Positions 39,321-49,820 of a DNA stretch of 64,000 bases are shown here, one piece after another. Each line of letters starts with the position of its first letter. Position 1 is the stretch's first letter. This stretch comes from Trichodesmium erythraeum GBRTRLIN201 (GTDB lineage: Bacteria > Cyanobacteriota > Cyanobacteriia > Cyanobacteriales > Microcoleaceae). The notes beneath the pieces are model-generated. The model saw only the letters and a list, made by a program, of their open reading frames with translations, searched no databases and had not been told where the DNA came from. The position numbers and the translations under genes are program-made. The stretch covers positions 63,505-127,504 of the forward strand of contig JAGGDU010000123.1 in assembly GCA_018457135.1 (NCBI GenBank), read 5' to 3'.

Positions 39321-40763
39321 GTGAAAAAAATTAATCGAAGAAAATTTTTCATCCTAAGTTCCAGTGCGATGGCAACTTTAATCACTCAATGTAATATAAA
39401 TAATACTCAAAAAAATCAACAACTTATATCATCATACCCTCAAATACATCAGAGCCAAGATGGAATTCTAGAAATTGATTTGACAGCTAATATTAGTCAA
39501 ATAAATCTGGGAAATAAACAAGCTTATGTATTAAATTATAACGGACAAATTCCCGGACCAAGATTAGAAGTAAAACCAAGAGATACAATTAGGATTAATT
39601 TCACTAACAATTTACCCCAACCTACAAATATTCATTATCACGGACTACATATTCCCATGACTGGAAATGCTGATAACGTATTTCTGAATATTTCTCCAGG
39701 CGATCGCTTGACATATCAGTTTCAAATTCCTGAAAATCACCATGCTGGAATGTTTTGGTATCATCCACATCTCCATGGTTTAGTAGCAGAACAAATTTTT
39801 GGGGGGTTAGCTGGATTATTTATTGTCCGTGGAGAGCTCGATGAAATTCCCGAAGTAAAAGCTGCTTCAGAACAATTTTTAGTGTTGCAGGATTTTGCCC
39901 TAGACCAAAAAGGAAATATACTCCCATCTCATGAGCTTTCAATAATGACAGGAAGGCAAGGAAATTTGATCACTGCTAACGGTCAGTCTAACCCTAAATT
40001 AACCATTCCCCCTCAAAATTTATTAAGAATTCGTATTCTTAATGCTTCAAGTTCCAGATTTTATCGGTTATCTTTAGAAGAACACCCATTTTATTTAATA
40101 GCTACTGATGGAGGAGCATTAGCTGAACCTGTAGAAATGTCAGAACTATTATTGACTCCTGGAGAACGTGCAGATGTATTAGTCCAAGGTAACCGAGAGC
40201 CAGGAAAATATCGCTTGTTGAATTTACCTTATGAACGAGTGGGTATTGGTATGATGGGGAGAAATGTATCTGAAAGTCAACCACAAGTTTTAGCAACAGT
40301 GAGTTATGACCAACAGTCCACTGCTGTGCCACTGCCAACCAAACTCATCCCTGTCCCAGCATTGCCCGAACCTCAAAAAGTACGTCGTTTTCAGATGAAC
40401 CATGGCATGATACCTGGTCAAGGGATGGCATTTTTGTTTAATGGTCAGCCATATCAACCAGAAAGAATTGATACTCAAGTTCAGCTCAATACCGTTGAAG
40501 ACTGGGAATTAATTAACACAGGCATAATGGATCATCCCTTTCATATTCATAGCAATGCTTTTCAAGTTTTGAGTCGGAATGGCAAACCAGAACCCTATCG
40601 TGCCTGGAAAGATGTAGTCTTAGTCAGACAGGGAGAAACAGTTTTAATTCGGATGCCATTACAAGATTTTGCTGGAAAAACTGTTTATCATTGTCATATT
40701 CTTGACCACGAAGATTTAGGAATGATAGGAAATTTGGAAATTAAAGCAAGACTTTCTATTTAA
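39321..40763 (+). CDS. Multicopper oxidase (laccase/CueO-like)
   Basis: A 480-residue three-cupredoxin oxidase, probably periplasmic. The N-terminus NRRKFFILSSSAMATLI looks like a twin-arginine export signal. All four copper motifs are intact: HYHGLH, FWYHPHLHG, DHPFHIHS and YHCHILDHEDLGM, the last supplying the type 1 copper ligands with Met as axial ligand. Such enzymes couple oxidation of Cu(I), Fe(II), Mn(II) or phenols to reduction of O2 to water. Start codon is GTG at 39321. The DUF411 gene follows 53 bases later, and two small membrane proteins diverge upstream, making a likely copper-handling group. Confidence 0.92.
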   Translation: MKKINRRKFFILSSSAMATLITQCNINNTQKNQQLISSYPQIHQSQDGILEIDLTANISQINLGNKQAYVLNYNGQIPGPRLEVKPRDTIRINFTNNLPQPTNIHYHGLHIPMTGNADNVFLNISPGDRLTYQFQIPENHHAGMFWYHPHLHGLVAEQIFGGLAGLFIVRGELDEIPEVKAASEQFLVLQDFALDQKGNILPSHELSIMTGRQGNLITANGQSNPKLTIPPQNLLRIRILNASSSRFYRLSLEEHPFYLIATDGGALAEPVEMSELLLTPGERADVLVQGNREPGKYRLLNLPYERVGIGMMGRNVSESQPQVLATVSYDQQSTAVPLPTKLIPVPALPEPQKVRRFQMNHGMIPGQGMAFLFNGQPYQPERIDTQVQLNTVEDWELINTGIMDHPFHIHSNAFQVLSRNGKPEPYRAWKDVVLVRQGETVLIRMPLQDFAGKTVYHCHILDHEDLGMIGNLEIKARLSI

Positions 40764-40816
40764 CCAGAAAATTTATCATTACAATAGAGTACTATAGATT
40801 ATTTAAGGTAATAATT

Positions 40817-41374
40817 ATGAAAAAAGTTTTCTCTAATTGGATAAAGTCTTTAATTGCTGGTGTTGCAGTTGCTGGAGTTTTAGGGGCAACATATTGGTAT
40901 TTTGTCGGTTTACCAGAAAATCCTACCTTGAGTACAAAAACTCAGACTGTTCTTAACTCTAGTTTATCTACCACAGACTTAGCACCACCAGTCCTTAATG
41001 TCACTGTCTACCGTACTCCTACTTGCGGATGTTGTAAGGGTTGGGTGGAACATATCAAGCAAAATGGCTTTCAAATAACTGATATTGTCAAACCTGAGTC
41101 AGAAATTAAAACTATTCGCCAGAAATATAATTTACCCTCAGATTTAACATCTTGTCATACCAGTGAAATTGCTGGCTATCTTGTAGAAGGTCATGTTCCC
41201 GTGGCAGATGTCAAAAGTTTAATCGCCCAGAAACCAGATGTTGCTGGAATTAGCGTTCCTGGAATGCCCATTGGTACTCCTGGCATGGAAATGGGCGATC
41301 GCAAACAATCTTTTGATGTATTTACCTTTGAAAAAGATGGTCAGACTAAAGTTTTTAATTCCTATAAATTCTAG
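40817..41374 (+). CDS. DUF411 metal-binding protein
   Basis: A 185-residue exported or anchored protein with an N-terminal hydrophobic helix (about residues 10-30) and a DUF411 domain. The domain shows VTVYRTPTCGCCKGW with Cys70, Cys72 and Cys73, SCHTSEIAGYLVEGHVP, and the Met-rich loop VPGMPIGTPGMEMGD. The Cys and Met pattern suits copper binding, and family members often sit beside multicopper oxidases, as here (53 bases after one, same strand). Role is inferred as copper delivery or storage in the periplasm. Confidence 0.88.
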   Translation: MKKVFSNWIKSLIAGVAVAGVLGATYWYFVGLPENPTLSTKTQTVLNSSLSTTDLAPPVLNVTVYRTPTCGCCKGWVEHIKQNGFQITDIVKPESEIKTIRQKYNLPSDLTSCHTSEIAGYLVEGHVPVADVKSLIAQKPDVAGISVPGMPIGTPGMEMGDRKQSFDVFTFEKDGQTKVFNSYKF

Positions 41375-41553
41375 AATAGGGAATAGAGAATAGTTAGAAG
41401 TAATTGATACTTTTTCGATGGTAATTAATTTTATCTTTGATTTTAGGAGAGTTTTAATAAAATAAATTAGATAAATATTTTATCCAGCTATAGAGTAGGG
41501 AATTTAACTAAAATTTTCCTACTTTATAACTAATTTAAACATACAAATTTATC

Positions 41554-42111
41554 CTAATTTTTGCCTTGATTAACTTGTTGTAAAACATAATTATAGACAG
41601 GTTCAATTCCTCGAAAATATTCAGCTTCATCAGCATTATTTGAGACAAAAAACAAAGTCAAACATTTTATTATTTTCCCCTCATCTTTTAAATTATCATT
41701 ACCCACAAAAACTTTCACTGGATGTTCAGAAAATCTCTCATTTGTCAATTCAGCTATTTGATTAAAAGTATTAAATAAGCATTGATATTCCTCCTCATCC
41801 CGGGGCATAACTGCTACATACCTCTGCCTCATCCCTGCATCTTCTCTAGAGAAATGACCTTGACAACTAGAATAGGTTATACAATTTAATTTCAGAATTA
41901 GGGCAATAGTTAAATCTCTAACTCCTTGTTCAATTGACTGTTTAAAATAACGATGATATTTAGTAAAAATTGCCGAATCACAACAGGCAGCAGTTCCATC
42001 ACTATTAATATTACCCTGAGGACTGTGTTTAAATATGTCAAACTCTGTTACTTCAACAAATCTATCTTCCCAAGAATCAATAAAGGATTTAAAATCACTA
42101 AATTCAGTCAT
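41554..42111 (-). CDS. Conserved hypothetical protein
   Basis: A 185-residue soluble acidic protein. Recognisable features are a CCDSAIFTKYHRYFKQSIEQGVRDLTIAL stretch with adjacent cysteines and a NCITYSSCQGHFSRED segment with Cys and His that could bind a metal. No signal peptide. I do not recognise a family. It stands between the copper group and coaE, alone on its strand with gaps on both sides. Confidence 0.65.
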   Translation of the reverse strand: MTEFSDFKSFIDSWEDRFVEVTEFDIFKHSPQGNINSDGTAACCDSAIFTKYHRYFKQSIEQGVRDLTIALILKLNCITYSSCQGHFSREDAGMRQRYVAVMPRDEEEYQCLFNTFNQIAELTNERFSEHPVKVFVGNDNLKDEGKIIKCLTLFFVSNNADEAEYFRGIEPVYNYVLQQVNQGKN

Positions 42112-42639
42112 AATTTTAAATATTTTTTTAATGCCAAAACAATAGTTAGCTAGATAATTATATAGTATGTATAGCTTAATTCAGAAGGCGAAAACTACAA
42201 AATAAGAAGGGAAAATATTTGAATTATTACTGTTACTAAACTTGAGGTAAGCAATAATTTACGCCCTAGTAATGGGGACTACTATCAACAGAAAGTATCT
42301 TAAAAAAGTATCTGATTTATTCTGGGTAGTTTAAAAATTAAAAATATTCATCTTCAATATAAAAAATGAAAAATATAAAACTTTTTTTCGGTGCTTTTCA
42401 GAGTCTTTGGTCAATTGGTAAAGTATATTAGTGGGACTTTTCAAAAACTTTTCAAGAAATTATAAATATCACAGAATATTATCGGTTTTATTGCTTAAGA
42501 ATTGGGATATATTTTTGTGACTAGATTAATTTAATAATCTTTCATCGCAATTGAATTATAAAAAAGACTATTTGTCAATGATTTTGTTAAAATGAAATGA
42601 CCCTACTACTTTTTTAGCTTAATTCCCAACCAGTCTATT
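42112..42639. other. Intergenic region
   Basis: No gene. TAATGGGGACTACT near 42272-42285 is the inverted match of a motif at 12000-12015, probably ends of the same repeat family. Confidence 0.4.
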
Positions 42640-43287
42640 CTATTGATGAGCGATCGCTAAGTCTACTTGCTTCAACAAAGCTTCTAAGGTAGAGGAATTA
42701 TCCACAACAATATCCCCCTTTTGACATTTTTCTGATAGGGACATCTGATTATTAATTCGAGTGTAAGCTTGTTCTTGAGTCAAACAGTCACGTTTCATTA
42801 ATCTCTCTATTTGTTGTTGGAATGGAGCATATATAACCCAAATTTCTGTTACTAAGTCAGTCATCTTAGCTTCAAATAACAATGGTATTACTAATACCGC
42901 TGTAACATCTTGAGAAGTAATTTTATGGGATGTTACCTGTATATAATTTGTCTGCTCAAATTCACTATTTTTGGCAATAAAATACTTAATATTCTGCTCA
43001 AAGCGATCGCGGACATAAGGATGAATTTGTTTTTGTAACCAGAGTAACTCTTTTTGATCATTAAAAACAATCTCTCCTAATTGTCGTCTATCTAAATTAC
43101 CATTAGGTAAGACAATATTTTGACCGTAGTGTTCTACTATGCTCTTTAAAATTGATGAACCAGGTTTTACAGCTTCTCGCCCATAAACATCCGCATCCCA
43201 AATTGGAAACTGATAGTTTTTACTCAAATAATTAGAGACAGTAGTTTTTCCTGTGCTAATACCACCAGTTAAACCAATTAAGCGCAT
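42640..43287 (-). CDS. coaE: Dephospho-CoA kinase
   Basis: Phosphorylates the 3' hydroxyl of dephospho-CoA with ATP, the last step of coenzyme A synthesis. The 215-residue protein begins MRLIGLTGGISTGKTTVSNYL with the P-loop, then FPIWDADVYGREAV (the CoA-domain DAD motif), RRQLGEIVF, and LVIPLLFEAKM. An insertion of about 15 residues rich in Ser/Thr/Gln lies before the last of these (FEQTNYIQVTSHKITSQDVT), near residues 108-128. The first enzyme of the CoA pathway, coaX, lies at the far end of this window. Confidence 0.93.
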   Translation of the reverse strand: MRLIGLTGGISTGKTTVSNYLSKNYQFPIWDADVYGREAVKPGSSILKSIVEHYGQNIVLPNGNLDRRQLGEIVFNDQKELLWLQKQIHPYVRDRFEQNIKYFIAKNSEFEQTNYIQVTSHKITSQDVTAVLVIPLLFEAKMTDLVTEIWVIYAPFQQQIERLMKRDCLTQEQAYTRINNQMSLSEKCQKGDIVVDNSSTLEALLKQVDLAIAHQ

Positions 43288-43685
43288 AATTTTTAAGTTA
43301 AAATTTAAAAGTCAAAAGCAAGAGAAACAGTAGTAGCCCATAATAGAAAAGTTCCATGGAACAGTTCTAGAAGGGCAAAACTCAGAAGTCGGGATAAATG
43401 GCCACTACCCGTACATTCTCAGTACGGACTAGATTTCAGAGGCGCGAGAAAGTCCTAACAACTTTGGCAACTGCTGTGTTTTTATGATTTAGTTTTAATC
43501 ATGAAAACTGTTATAGTTATGAAGTTGAGGTTGATTTATCCAGCCATTGGATAGTCCTACCATATTATTTTCAACCTTATATACCTAGAAATGATTATCG
43601 GAACAACCTAACTTCTTATGAGAAGGATAAAAAAAATATTCTTGGCTAAAAAGTTATTTATTATTAAATAATATATCACAAACTA
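43288..43685. other. Intergenic region between divergent coaE and the haemagglutinin-CHAT gene
   Basis: Must contain both promoters. No clear promoter pair, repeat or RNA could be supported. Confidence 0.4.
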
Positions 43686-46600
43686 ATGAACTATGCACCC
43701 TTTGATAAAATTTACAAAATACTCATAGCTATCCCCTTAACTGGACTTTGGGTATTTGATATTGCTACACTCTTACCATTCAAAAACAGCAAAAATAATG
43801 CTAAACTCGGAATAATATCACGGGAATTATTTTCCCCTAAAACCACATTAGCTCAACCATCGACTGAACCAATAGTTCCTGAAGCCAACTCAACAAACAC
43901 AGTAGTAACTCCAGTAACACCATCAAACAATTCTTCCCAAACTCGCTTCGATATTACAGGTGGAAAGTATTCGGAAGATAATGCTAATCTTTTCCATAGC
44001 CTTACTAAATTTAATCTGGGAGAAAAACAAATTGTTAATTTTATATCTAACCCCAATATCAGAAATATTTTAACTCGTGTTACAGGTGGAAATATTTCTA
44101 TAATTAATGGTTTAATTCAGGTAACAGGGGGAAATTCTAACTTATTTATTATGAACCCTGCTGGTATTATTTTTGGTCCAAATTCTAGATTAGATGTACC
44201 TGGATCTTTTGTTGTAACGACTGGTTTAAGTATTGGTTTTGATGATGGTTTGTTTAATTCTACTGGTGAAAATAACTACGATATTTTAACAGGAAATCCC
44301 AGTATTTTTTCCTTTCCTATAAATAATTCGGGAGTAATAATAAATGAAGGTGAATTCACTGTTAAAGCAGGAGAAAGTGTAGTTTTATTGGGTGGAACAA
44401 TTATTAACACAGGTAAAATATCTGCACCTGGTGGTGAAATTACAATTTCTGCAGTCCCTGGAAAAAATTTAGTCCGCATTAGTCAAGAAGGACGTTTATT
44501 AAGTTTAGAAATACCAACGGAAAGTGAAGAAAACTCAAGCACAAATTCTGCCCAAGAATTAAAAACGTTCAATTACTTATCAATACCAGAACTTTTAACT
44601 GGTAAAAGTGAAGCTATAGAAACAGCTACTGGAGTAATAGTTAATGATGATAATCAAATAGTTTTGGTAGGTTCTAATCAAGTAATTCCTACAGATTTAG
44701 GTACAACTATTGTCTCTGGATTCCTGGATGTTTCTTCAGCAGAAAAATTGGAATTTGCAAACACAGGTAGAATCAATATTTTTGGAGAAAAAGTAGGATT
44801 ATTTGATGCCAAGCTGAATGCTGGTGGTATTTATGGGAGTGGAAGTATTCAAATTGGTGGAGATTTTTCAGGTGTAGTAAATATTCCTAATGCTACTCGT
44901 ACTTATGTCGATGAAAAAACAAAAATATTTACTACATCTTCTTTAGGTGAGGCAGGTAATGTCATTATTTCGAGTGCAGAAGAAACTATATTTTTGGGTA
45001 AAATAGAAGCTATTAGTGATGCCACAGAAGAGTCTATAGCGGAAGAAAAAAACTCTAGCAAAAATATAGTAGAAGTTTCTAGTCAAGGAACTTTAATTTT
45101 TGATGGTACTATTAATTTAGGTTCTCCAAATACTTTAGGAAATTTATCCTTAAAGTCGGAAAATATTAATATTGTAGATGGAAATATTGCTCTAGAAGAT
45201 AATCCTTTAACTGGAGAAGCAGAAACAGAATCTCAGATTGCTAAGTCATCTATAGAAACTATATCAAATACAAATATTAGGATTGAAGCATCAGATAATA
45301 TAACTATTAATAATTTATCTGAAGCTGAGTTAAACTTTTCAAATGTCAGAGGTAAAATATCATTTATAGCAGATAGTGACAAAAATAATTTCGGGTCATT
45401 TAGAATAGATTCAGAAAATACTATTAATACTCAAGGAGCAGAAATTAGTATTTCTGGAAAAACAATAAATACAGATAATATTAATACAAAAGGAGGAAAA
45501 ATAAGTCTGAGTAGTAGTCAAGGTTTTGTTATGACTAATAACTTATCTACTAGCAACTCCAATACAACAGTAAAAACTAATGGAGGAGATATAGATATTA
45601 ATGCTCAGGGAAATATTACTACAGGAGAAATTAATTCTAGTGGAGAGTCCAGTGGTGGAAATATTAATATCAATAGTCAAACAGGTAGCATTAAAATTAC
45701 AAGAGTAAATATAGATACTACTTCTTCAAATGGCCGGGGTGGAAATGTCAGAATGAATGCTGCTACTAATATTGACATAGAAAATATTAACGCTGAAGGT
45801 AAACAAAGTGGTGGAAATATTGAACTGAGATCTGAAGACACTCTCAACCTTAGGGTAATATCAACCTTAAGTGATAGCAGAGAAACTGGCAACATTTCTA
45901 TTATTGGAAACGAAATCAACCTTTTAGGTGGAGAAAATAGCATTAGTAGCAATGGAAAACTGAACTTACACTCAGCATCAGAAAATCACAATATTACTCT
46001 GGGCGGTTTTCAAAATACAGCAGCACTTAACCTCAAAACATCAGACTTAGCAACTTTTGCAAATGGTTTTACATCTATTACCATTGGCAAATCAGAAAAT
46101 TCTGGTACTATTACTATATATTCTCCAGAAAAAAGTAACAACAATGGAGTCATATTTCGCGATCCGGTGACTCTTCAAGGAGAAAAAGTTACAGGTCAAG
46201 GTAAAATAACCGGAATAGATGATGCTAAAATTACGATAAATGCTAAAGGTGACATTCTTACTGGCAATATTTCTGTGCCTGGAGACATTAGTCTTCGAAG
46301 CACTCAAGGAAATATCAAGACTGGGAACATGGCTGTAAATATATCAGAAAATAGCATTGGTAACATTGATATTGTTACTGGTGGTGCTATAGAAACAGGG
46401 AAATTAACCACTACAGGAACAACAGCCGGAGGAAATATAAATCTCCAGGCAGGCGCTCACTTAACTACAGGTATAATAAATTCTAGTGCGACACCAGGAA
46501 ATGCTGGAAAAATTCAACTGAGTGCGGAAAATGATATTGAAATTATCTCAATACAAGCAGAAGGTGGAAATATTGGAGGTAATGTAGAAATTAGTACGAG

Positions 46601-48932
46601 AGATGCTTTGAGAATAGCAGGTACTTTTTTAAATCAAAATCAGGAGCTGGTTAGCATTTCTACCGCCGGAGAATTAGCAGGGGGGAATATTAATATCAGC
46701 ACAGGGAAAACACCTTTTACTGTAGGAGATATTACGACTAACGGTTCTGTAGGAGCAATTACAGATGGAAACCTGATAATTTCACCAGATCGTTCTCTAC
46801 CCAATAAGTTTAATCTCATTGATATCCAAAAGAGGGAAAACTCTCAACTACAGGATAATAACTCTAGTGAAACTCAAAAAGAAACAGAGTTACAGACTCA
46901 AAAAAGTCCACTCCAGCCAGACTCAACCGCGGATAGCAGTTCTAATAAAGATAACCAAGCTTCTGTAGTTACTCAAACTAAGTCTAGTAATTCTAAGGAA
47001 GAAAATCAAACCAGTGTAGTGACTCAACAAGAATTAGTTGAGCCATCAGACAATATTAAGATAGATCAGGTAGAAAAAACTCAAAGTTCTATTGAGGAAA
47101 ATAATAAACCATCCTTAAACACAAACCAAGAAGTACAGACAGTATCTCAAGAACCTGTTTCTATTGAGGAAAATAATCAACCATCCTTAAGCACAAACCA
47201 AAAAGTACAGACAGTTGAGAAAAATAATCAACCATCCTTAAACACAAACCAAGAAGTACAGACAGTATCTCAAAAACCTGAAGCAAGTTCACAACGTTTA
47301 GACAGTTCTGAAGTGACTCCCTCTGTTATAGAAAATGTAGATAATATCAAATTATCAAGAAGCTTAGAAGAGCAAACTTCTCCTCCCCCAGTACTTGTAG
47401 TAGAAAATCAAAATACAACCACAATAGAATTAGAAAAAACTGATAATTTTCCACCTGTTCCAGAATTCTTAGAAAATCAAGAAGCAAAAATTATTGTGGA
47501 GGATATCGAATATAGTGAAACTCCAGCAGCTTCTAATAAAATTTTAGAGGATACCACCTCTAGTTTAAATTCAGCAGTTTCAAATCAAACAGTTGCTATA
47601 GAAAATCCTGCTCAAGGTAATTTTTCCCAGAAACCAACTCCAACGATAGTTGTAGAAGAAAATATTACAACTACTGCTTCAGAAATTTCTCCCAAGAATA
47701 ATTTCCATCAAATTAGTTTAACAGATACCATATCTCAGATAGAGCTAACCAGACGCAGAGAATTTACTAATTATTTAGGAAAAAACATTTCTAAGAGAAC
47801 TGCTACAGCAACAAATATCCGCAATACTCTCAGCAGTGTTGCCAAAATAGATATCAGACCAGCAATGATATACGTCTCCCCACAACCCAATTATTTAGAA
47901 CTACAATTGTTTTTGCCCAATGGTAAACCAGTTGTTAAAAGCATTAAAAAAAATAGAGATGAGGTAATTGAGGTTGCAAAAAAATTCACTAACCAAATTA
48001 GAACTCCTCGTCAATTAGATTCTCACAGCTATTTATCAAATGCTAAAAAATTATATAAATGGTTGATTGCGCCAATATCTCAAGAATTGGTAGCTTATAA
48101 TATTAACATGATCGTTTTTTCAATGGATAGTGGTTTGAGAACTATTCCCATAGCAGCTTTACATGATGGTCAACAATTCCTAGTAGAAAAATATAGTTTG
48201 GGTTTAATCCCTAGTTTTACTTTAACAGATACAAGATATTTGGGATTAGATGGTTCTCAAGTTTTAGCAATGGGAGCATCTAAGTTTTCTCCTAATACCA
48301 ATGAAACTCCTCTACCTGGAGTACTTGTAGAACTTAAAGCTATTGTGAATAATCTTTGGCCGGGTAAGTATTTTTTGAATCAAGAATTTACTCTAGATAA
48401 CTTGAAGTATGAACGCCGAAAAGAAAAATTCAAAATTATTCACTTAGCTACTCATGTAGAATTTCATCCAGGGGGTGCTGATAATTCTTATATTCAATTT
48501 TGGGATACTAAGCTACCCTTAAATGAATTACGACAGTTACGTTTGCATCGCCCCCAAATTGAATTATTGGTATTGAGTGCTTGTACTACTGCAGTGGGAG
48601 ATGAAGATGTTGAATTAGGTTTTGCAGGTTTGGCAGTGCAAGCAGGAGTCAAGTCGGCTTTGGCAAGTCTTTGGTATGTTAGCGATGCTGGTACATTAGC
48701 TTTGATGACTGAGTTTTATCAACATTTATCAAAAAGACCTATTAAAGCAGAAGCATTACGAAAAGCTCAATTGGCAATGTTAAGGGGAGATTTGCATTTA
48801 CAAGATGGTCATATACTCCGAAATGGTAATCAGGGTCTCCCTTTACCACCGGAGTTAGCCATAGGAGGTAGGAGAGATTTATCTCACCCTTATTATTGGG
48901 CATCATTTACCATGATAGGTTCACCGTGGTAA
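43686..48932 (+). CDS. Secreted haemagglutinin-type protein fused to a CHAT caspase-like protease
   Basis: 1748 residues. A hydrophobic export segment (about 10-30) leads to a filamentous-haemagglutinin N-terminal (TPS) domain: FDITGGKYSEDNANLFHSL, NPNIRNILTRVTGGNISIIN and NLFIMNPAGIIFGPNSRLD. Then comes a long Gly/Asn/Ser/Thr beta-helix (about 180-1040). A disordered linker (about 1040-1400) contains near-tandem repeats of EENNQPSLNTNQEVQTV at 1137-1200. The C-terminal CHAT domain (about 1430-1748) has catalytic His1590 (LATHVEFHPGG) and Cys1633 (LSACTTAVGD), with ASLWYVSD downstream. TPS proteins leave the cell through a TpsB pore; none is adjacent. CHAT proteins are cysteine peptidases linked to cell death or processing in other systems. 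A surface protease or self-processing adhesin is the likely role. Confidence 0.9.
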   Translation: MNYAPFDKIYKILIAIPLTGLWVFDIATLLPFKNSKNNAKLGIISRELFSPKTTLAQPSTEPIVPEANSTNTVVTPVTPSNNSSQTRFDITGGKYSEDNANLFHSLTKFNLGEKQIVNFISNPNIRNILTRVTGGNISIINGLIQVTGGNSNLFIMNPAGIIFGPNSRLDVPGSFVVTTGLSIGFDDGLFNSTGENNYDILTGNPSIFSFPINNSGVIINEGEFTVKAGESVVLLGGTIINTGKISAPGGEITISAVPGKNLVRISQEGRLLSLEIPTESEENSSTNSAQELKTFNYLSIPELLTGKSEAIETATGVIVNDDNQIVLVGSNQVIPTDLGTTIVSGFLDVSSAEKLEFANTGRINIFGEKVGLFDAKLNAGGIYGSGSIQIGGDFSGVVNIPNATRTYVDEKTKIFTTSSLGEAGNVIISSAEETIFLGKIEAISDATEESIAEEKNSSKNIVEVSSQGTLIFDGTINLGSPNTLGNLSLKSENINIVDGNIALEDNPLTGEAETESQIAKSSIETISNTNIRIEASDNITINNLSEAELNFSNVRGKISFIADSDKNNFGSFRIDSENTINTQGAEISISGKTINTDNINTKGGKISLSSSQGFVMTNNLSTSNSNTTVKTNGGDIDINAQGNITTGEINSSGESSGGNININSQTGSIKITRVNIDTTSSNGRGGNVRMNAATNIDIENINAEGKQSGGNIELRSEDTLNLRVISTLSDSRETGNISIIGNEINLLGGENSISSNGKLNLHSASENHNITLGGFQNTAALNLKTSDLATFANGFTSITIGKSENSGTITIYSPEKSNNNGVIFRDPVTLQGEKVTGQGKITGIDDAKITINAKGDILTGNISVPGDISLRSTQGNIKTGNMAVNISENSIGNIDIVTGGAIETGKLTTTGTTAGGNINLQAGAHLTTGIINSSATPGNAGKIQLSAENDIEIISIQAEGGNIGGNVEISTRDALRIAGTFLNQNQELVSISTAGELAGGNINISTGKTPFTVGDITTNGSVGAITDGNLIISPDRSLPNKFNLIDIQKRENSQLQDNNSSETQKETELQTQKSPLQPDSTADSSSNKDNQASVVTQTKSSNSKEENQTSVVTQQELVEPSDNIKIDQVEKTQSSIEENNKPSLNTNQEVQTVSQEPVSIEENNQPSLSTNQKVQTVEKNNQPSLNTNQEVQTVSQKPEASSQRLDSSEVTPSVIENVDNIKLSRSLEEQTSPPPVLVVENQNTTTIELEKTDNFPPVPEFLENQEAKIIVEDIEYSETPAASNKILEDTTSSLNSAVSNQTVAIENPAQGNFSQKPTPTIVVEENITTTASEISPKNNFHQISLTDTISQIELTRRREFTNYLGKNISKRTATATNIRNTLSSVAKIDIRPAMIYVSPQPNYLELQLFLPNGKPVVKSIKKNRDEVIEVAKKFTNQIRTPRQLDSHSYLSNAKKLYKWLIAPISQELVAYNINMIVFSMDSGLRTIPIAALHDGQQFLVEKYSLGLIPSFTLTDTRYLGLDGSQVLAMGASKFSPNTNETPLPGVLVELKAIVNNLWPGKYFLNQEFTLDNLKYERRKEKFKIIHLATHVEFHPGGADNSYIQFWDTKLPLNELRQLRLHRPQIELLVLSACTTAVGDEDVELGFAGLAVQAGVKSALASLWYVSDAGTLALMTEFYQHLSKRPIKAEALRKAQLAMLRGDLHLQDGHILRNGNQGLPLPPELAIGGRRDLSHPYYWASFTMIGSPW
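47085..47280 (+). repeat. Imperfect tandem repeat in the linker of the haemagglutinin-CHAT gene
   Basis: Three copies of a unit containing AACCATCCTTAA and AAGTACAGACAG with spacing of about 72 and 51 bases, all in frame. They encode the repeated linker segment EENNQPSLNTNQEVQTV. Confidence 0.8.
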
Positions 48933-49393
48933 GAGGATTTTGTTTCAGGGGTTATTGAAAAAAAGTTTCTACCTTTAAGCAAAAATACCAAATTGATAGC
49001 TGGCAAGACCCAGGCTTAAAATATAGGTAAGTATTCAATAGATGGGGAAATGGGATATATTGAAGTATTTTTTTACCTTTTTTCTGTATTGCTTCTTTTC
49101 ATAGATGACTCTGTGACTCAAAAATTTAATTGCGGGTACTGTCGGTATACTATCAAGATTTAAACGTTAATCAATATTTGGAGTTCCTTATATAACTAAA
49201 GTAGAGGGTAAAAACACTTGTTTAAGAATTTATTTAGCAATATTAGAACGAAAAACGATTAGTTACTTGCACATTCCTTAAAAATGCTTAAGTATTCCAT
49301 TTTCTTACTACTATACTACTTAAAATTTAAGACTGTGCCAATTCCTACAATCATTATTACACATTGACCAAAGCCAAATATATTACCATTACT
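48933..49393. other. Intergenic region
   Basis: No gene or strong structure. It may hold a terminator of the preceding large gene, but none could be supported. Confidence 0.4.
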
Positions 49394-49561
49394 ATGCAAG
49401 ACTACAAAAAAATTTTCTTGATTGGAATAGTTTGTTTGATCCCTCTGTTTTTATGGGGAATGAATATAATTTTAGCCAGAGGTTATTTAGGCTCAGTAAT
49501 GTTGGATATTTATGAGAGCGATCGGGATGCCTCAGCTATTTTTTGGACAGATGTAGAGTAG
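49394..49561 (+). CDS. Small membrane protein, hypothetical
   Basis: A 55-residue protein with one clear membrane helix (IFLIGIVCLIPLFLWGMNIIL, about residues 6-26) and a conserved-looking acidic tail (MLDIYESDRDASAIFWTDVE). The ORF opens earlier at 49364, but MQDYKKIF is the more natural start for a membrane protein. A HIP1-like GAGCGATCG lies inside it. Function unknown; it is a real-looking but unconfirmed gene. Confidence 0.5.
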   Translation: MQDYKKIFLIGIVCLIPLFLWGMNIILARGYLGSVMLDIYESDRDASAIFWTDVE

Positions 49562-49820
49562 ATGGGGAGTGCAAAGAGTATATTAGTCAATCAATATTTT
49601 TCAACTTGATAATTTTTGGTTAACTTAAGAGAAACTATTGTTTATATTATGAATAACCAGCAAAAAATGATATTACCTGAAACTTTAAATAAGTAAGTAT
49701 CATTTTGTTTAGCTTTCCGATAACTATATTTTCGGTATAAAAAATTTTTGTCTAACTTTTTTTGTAAAATTTAAGAGTAAGTTTACTTTAATTTACAAAG
49801 ATAAATAAATTTAAAATCAC

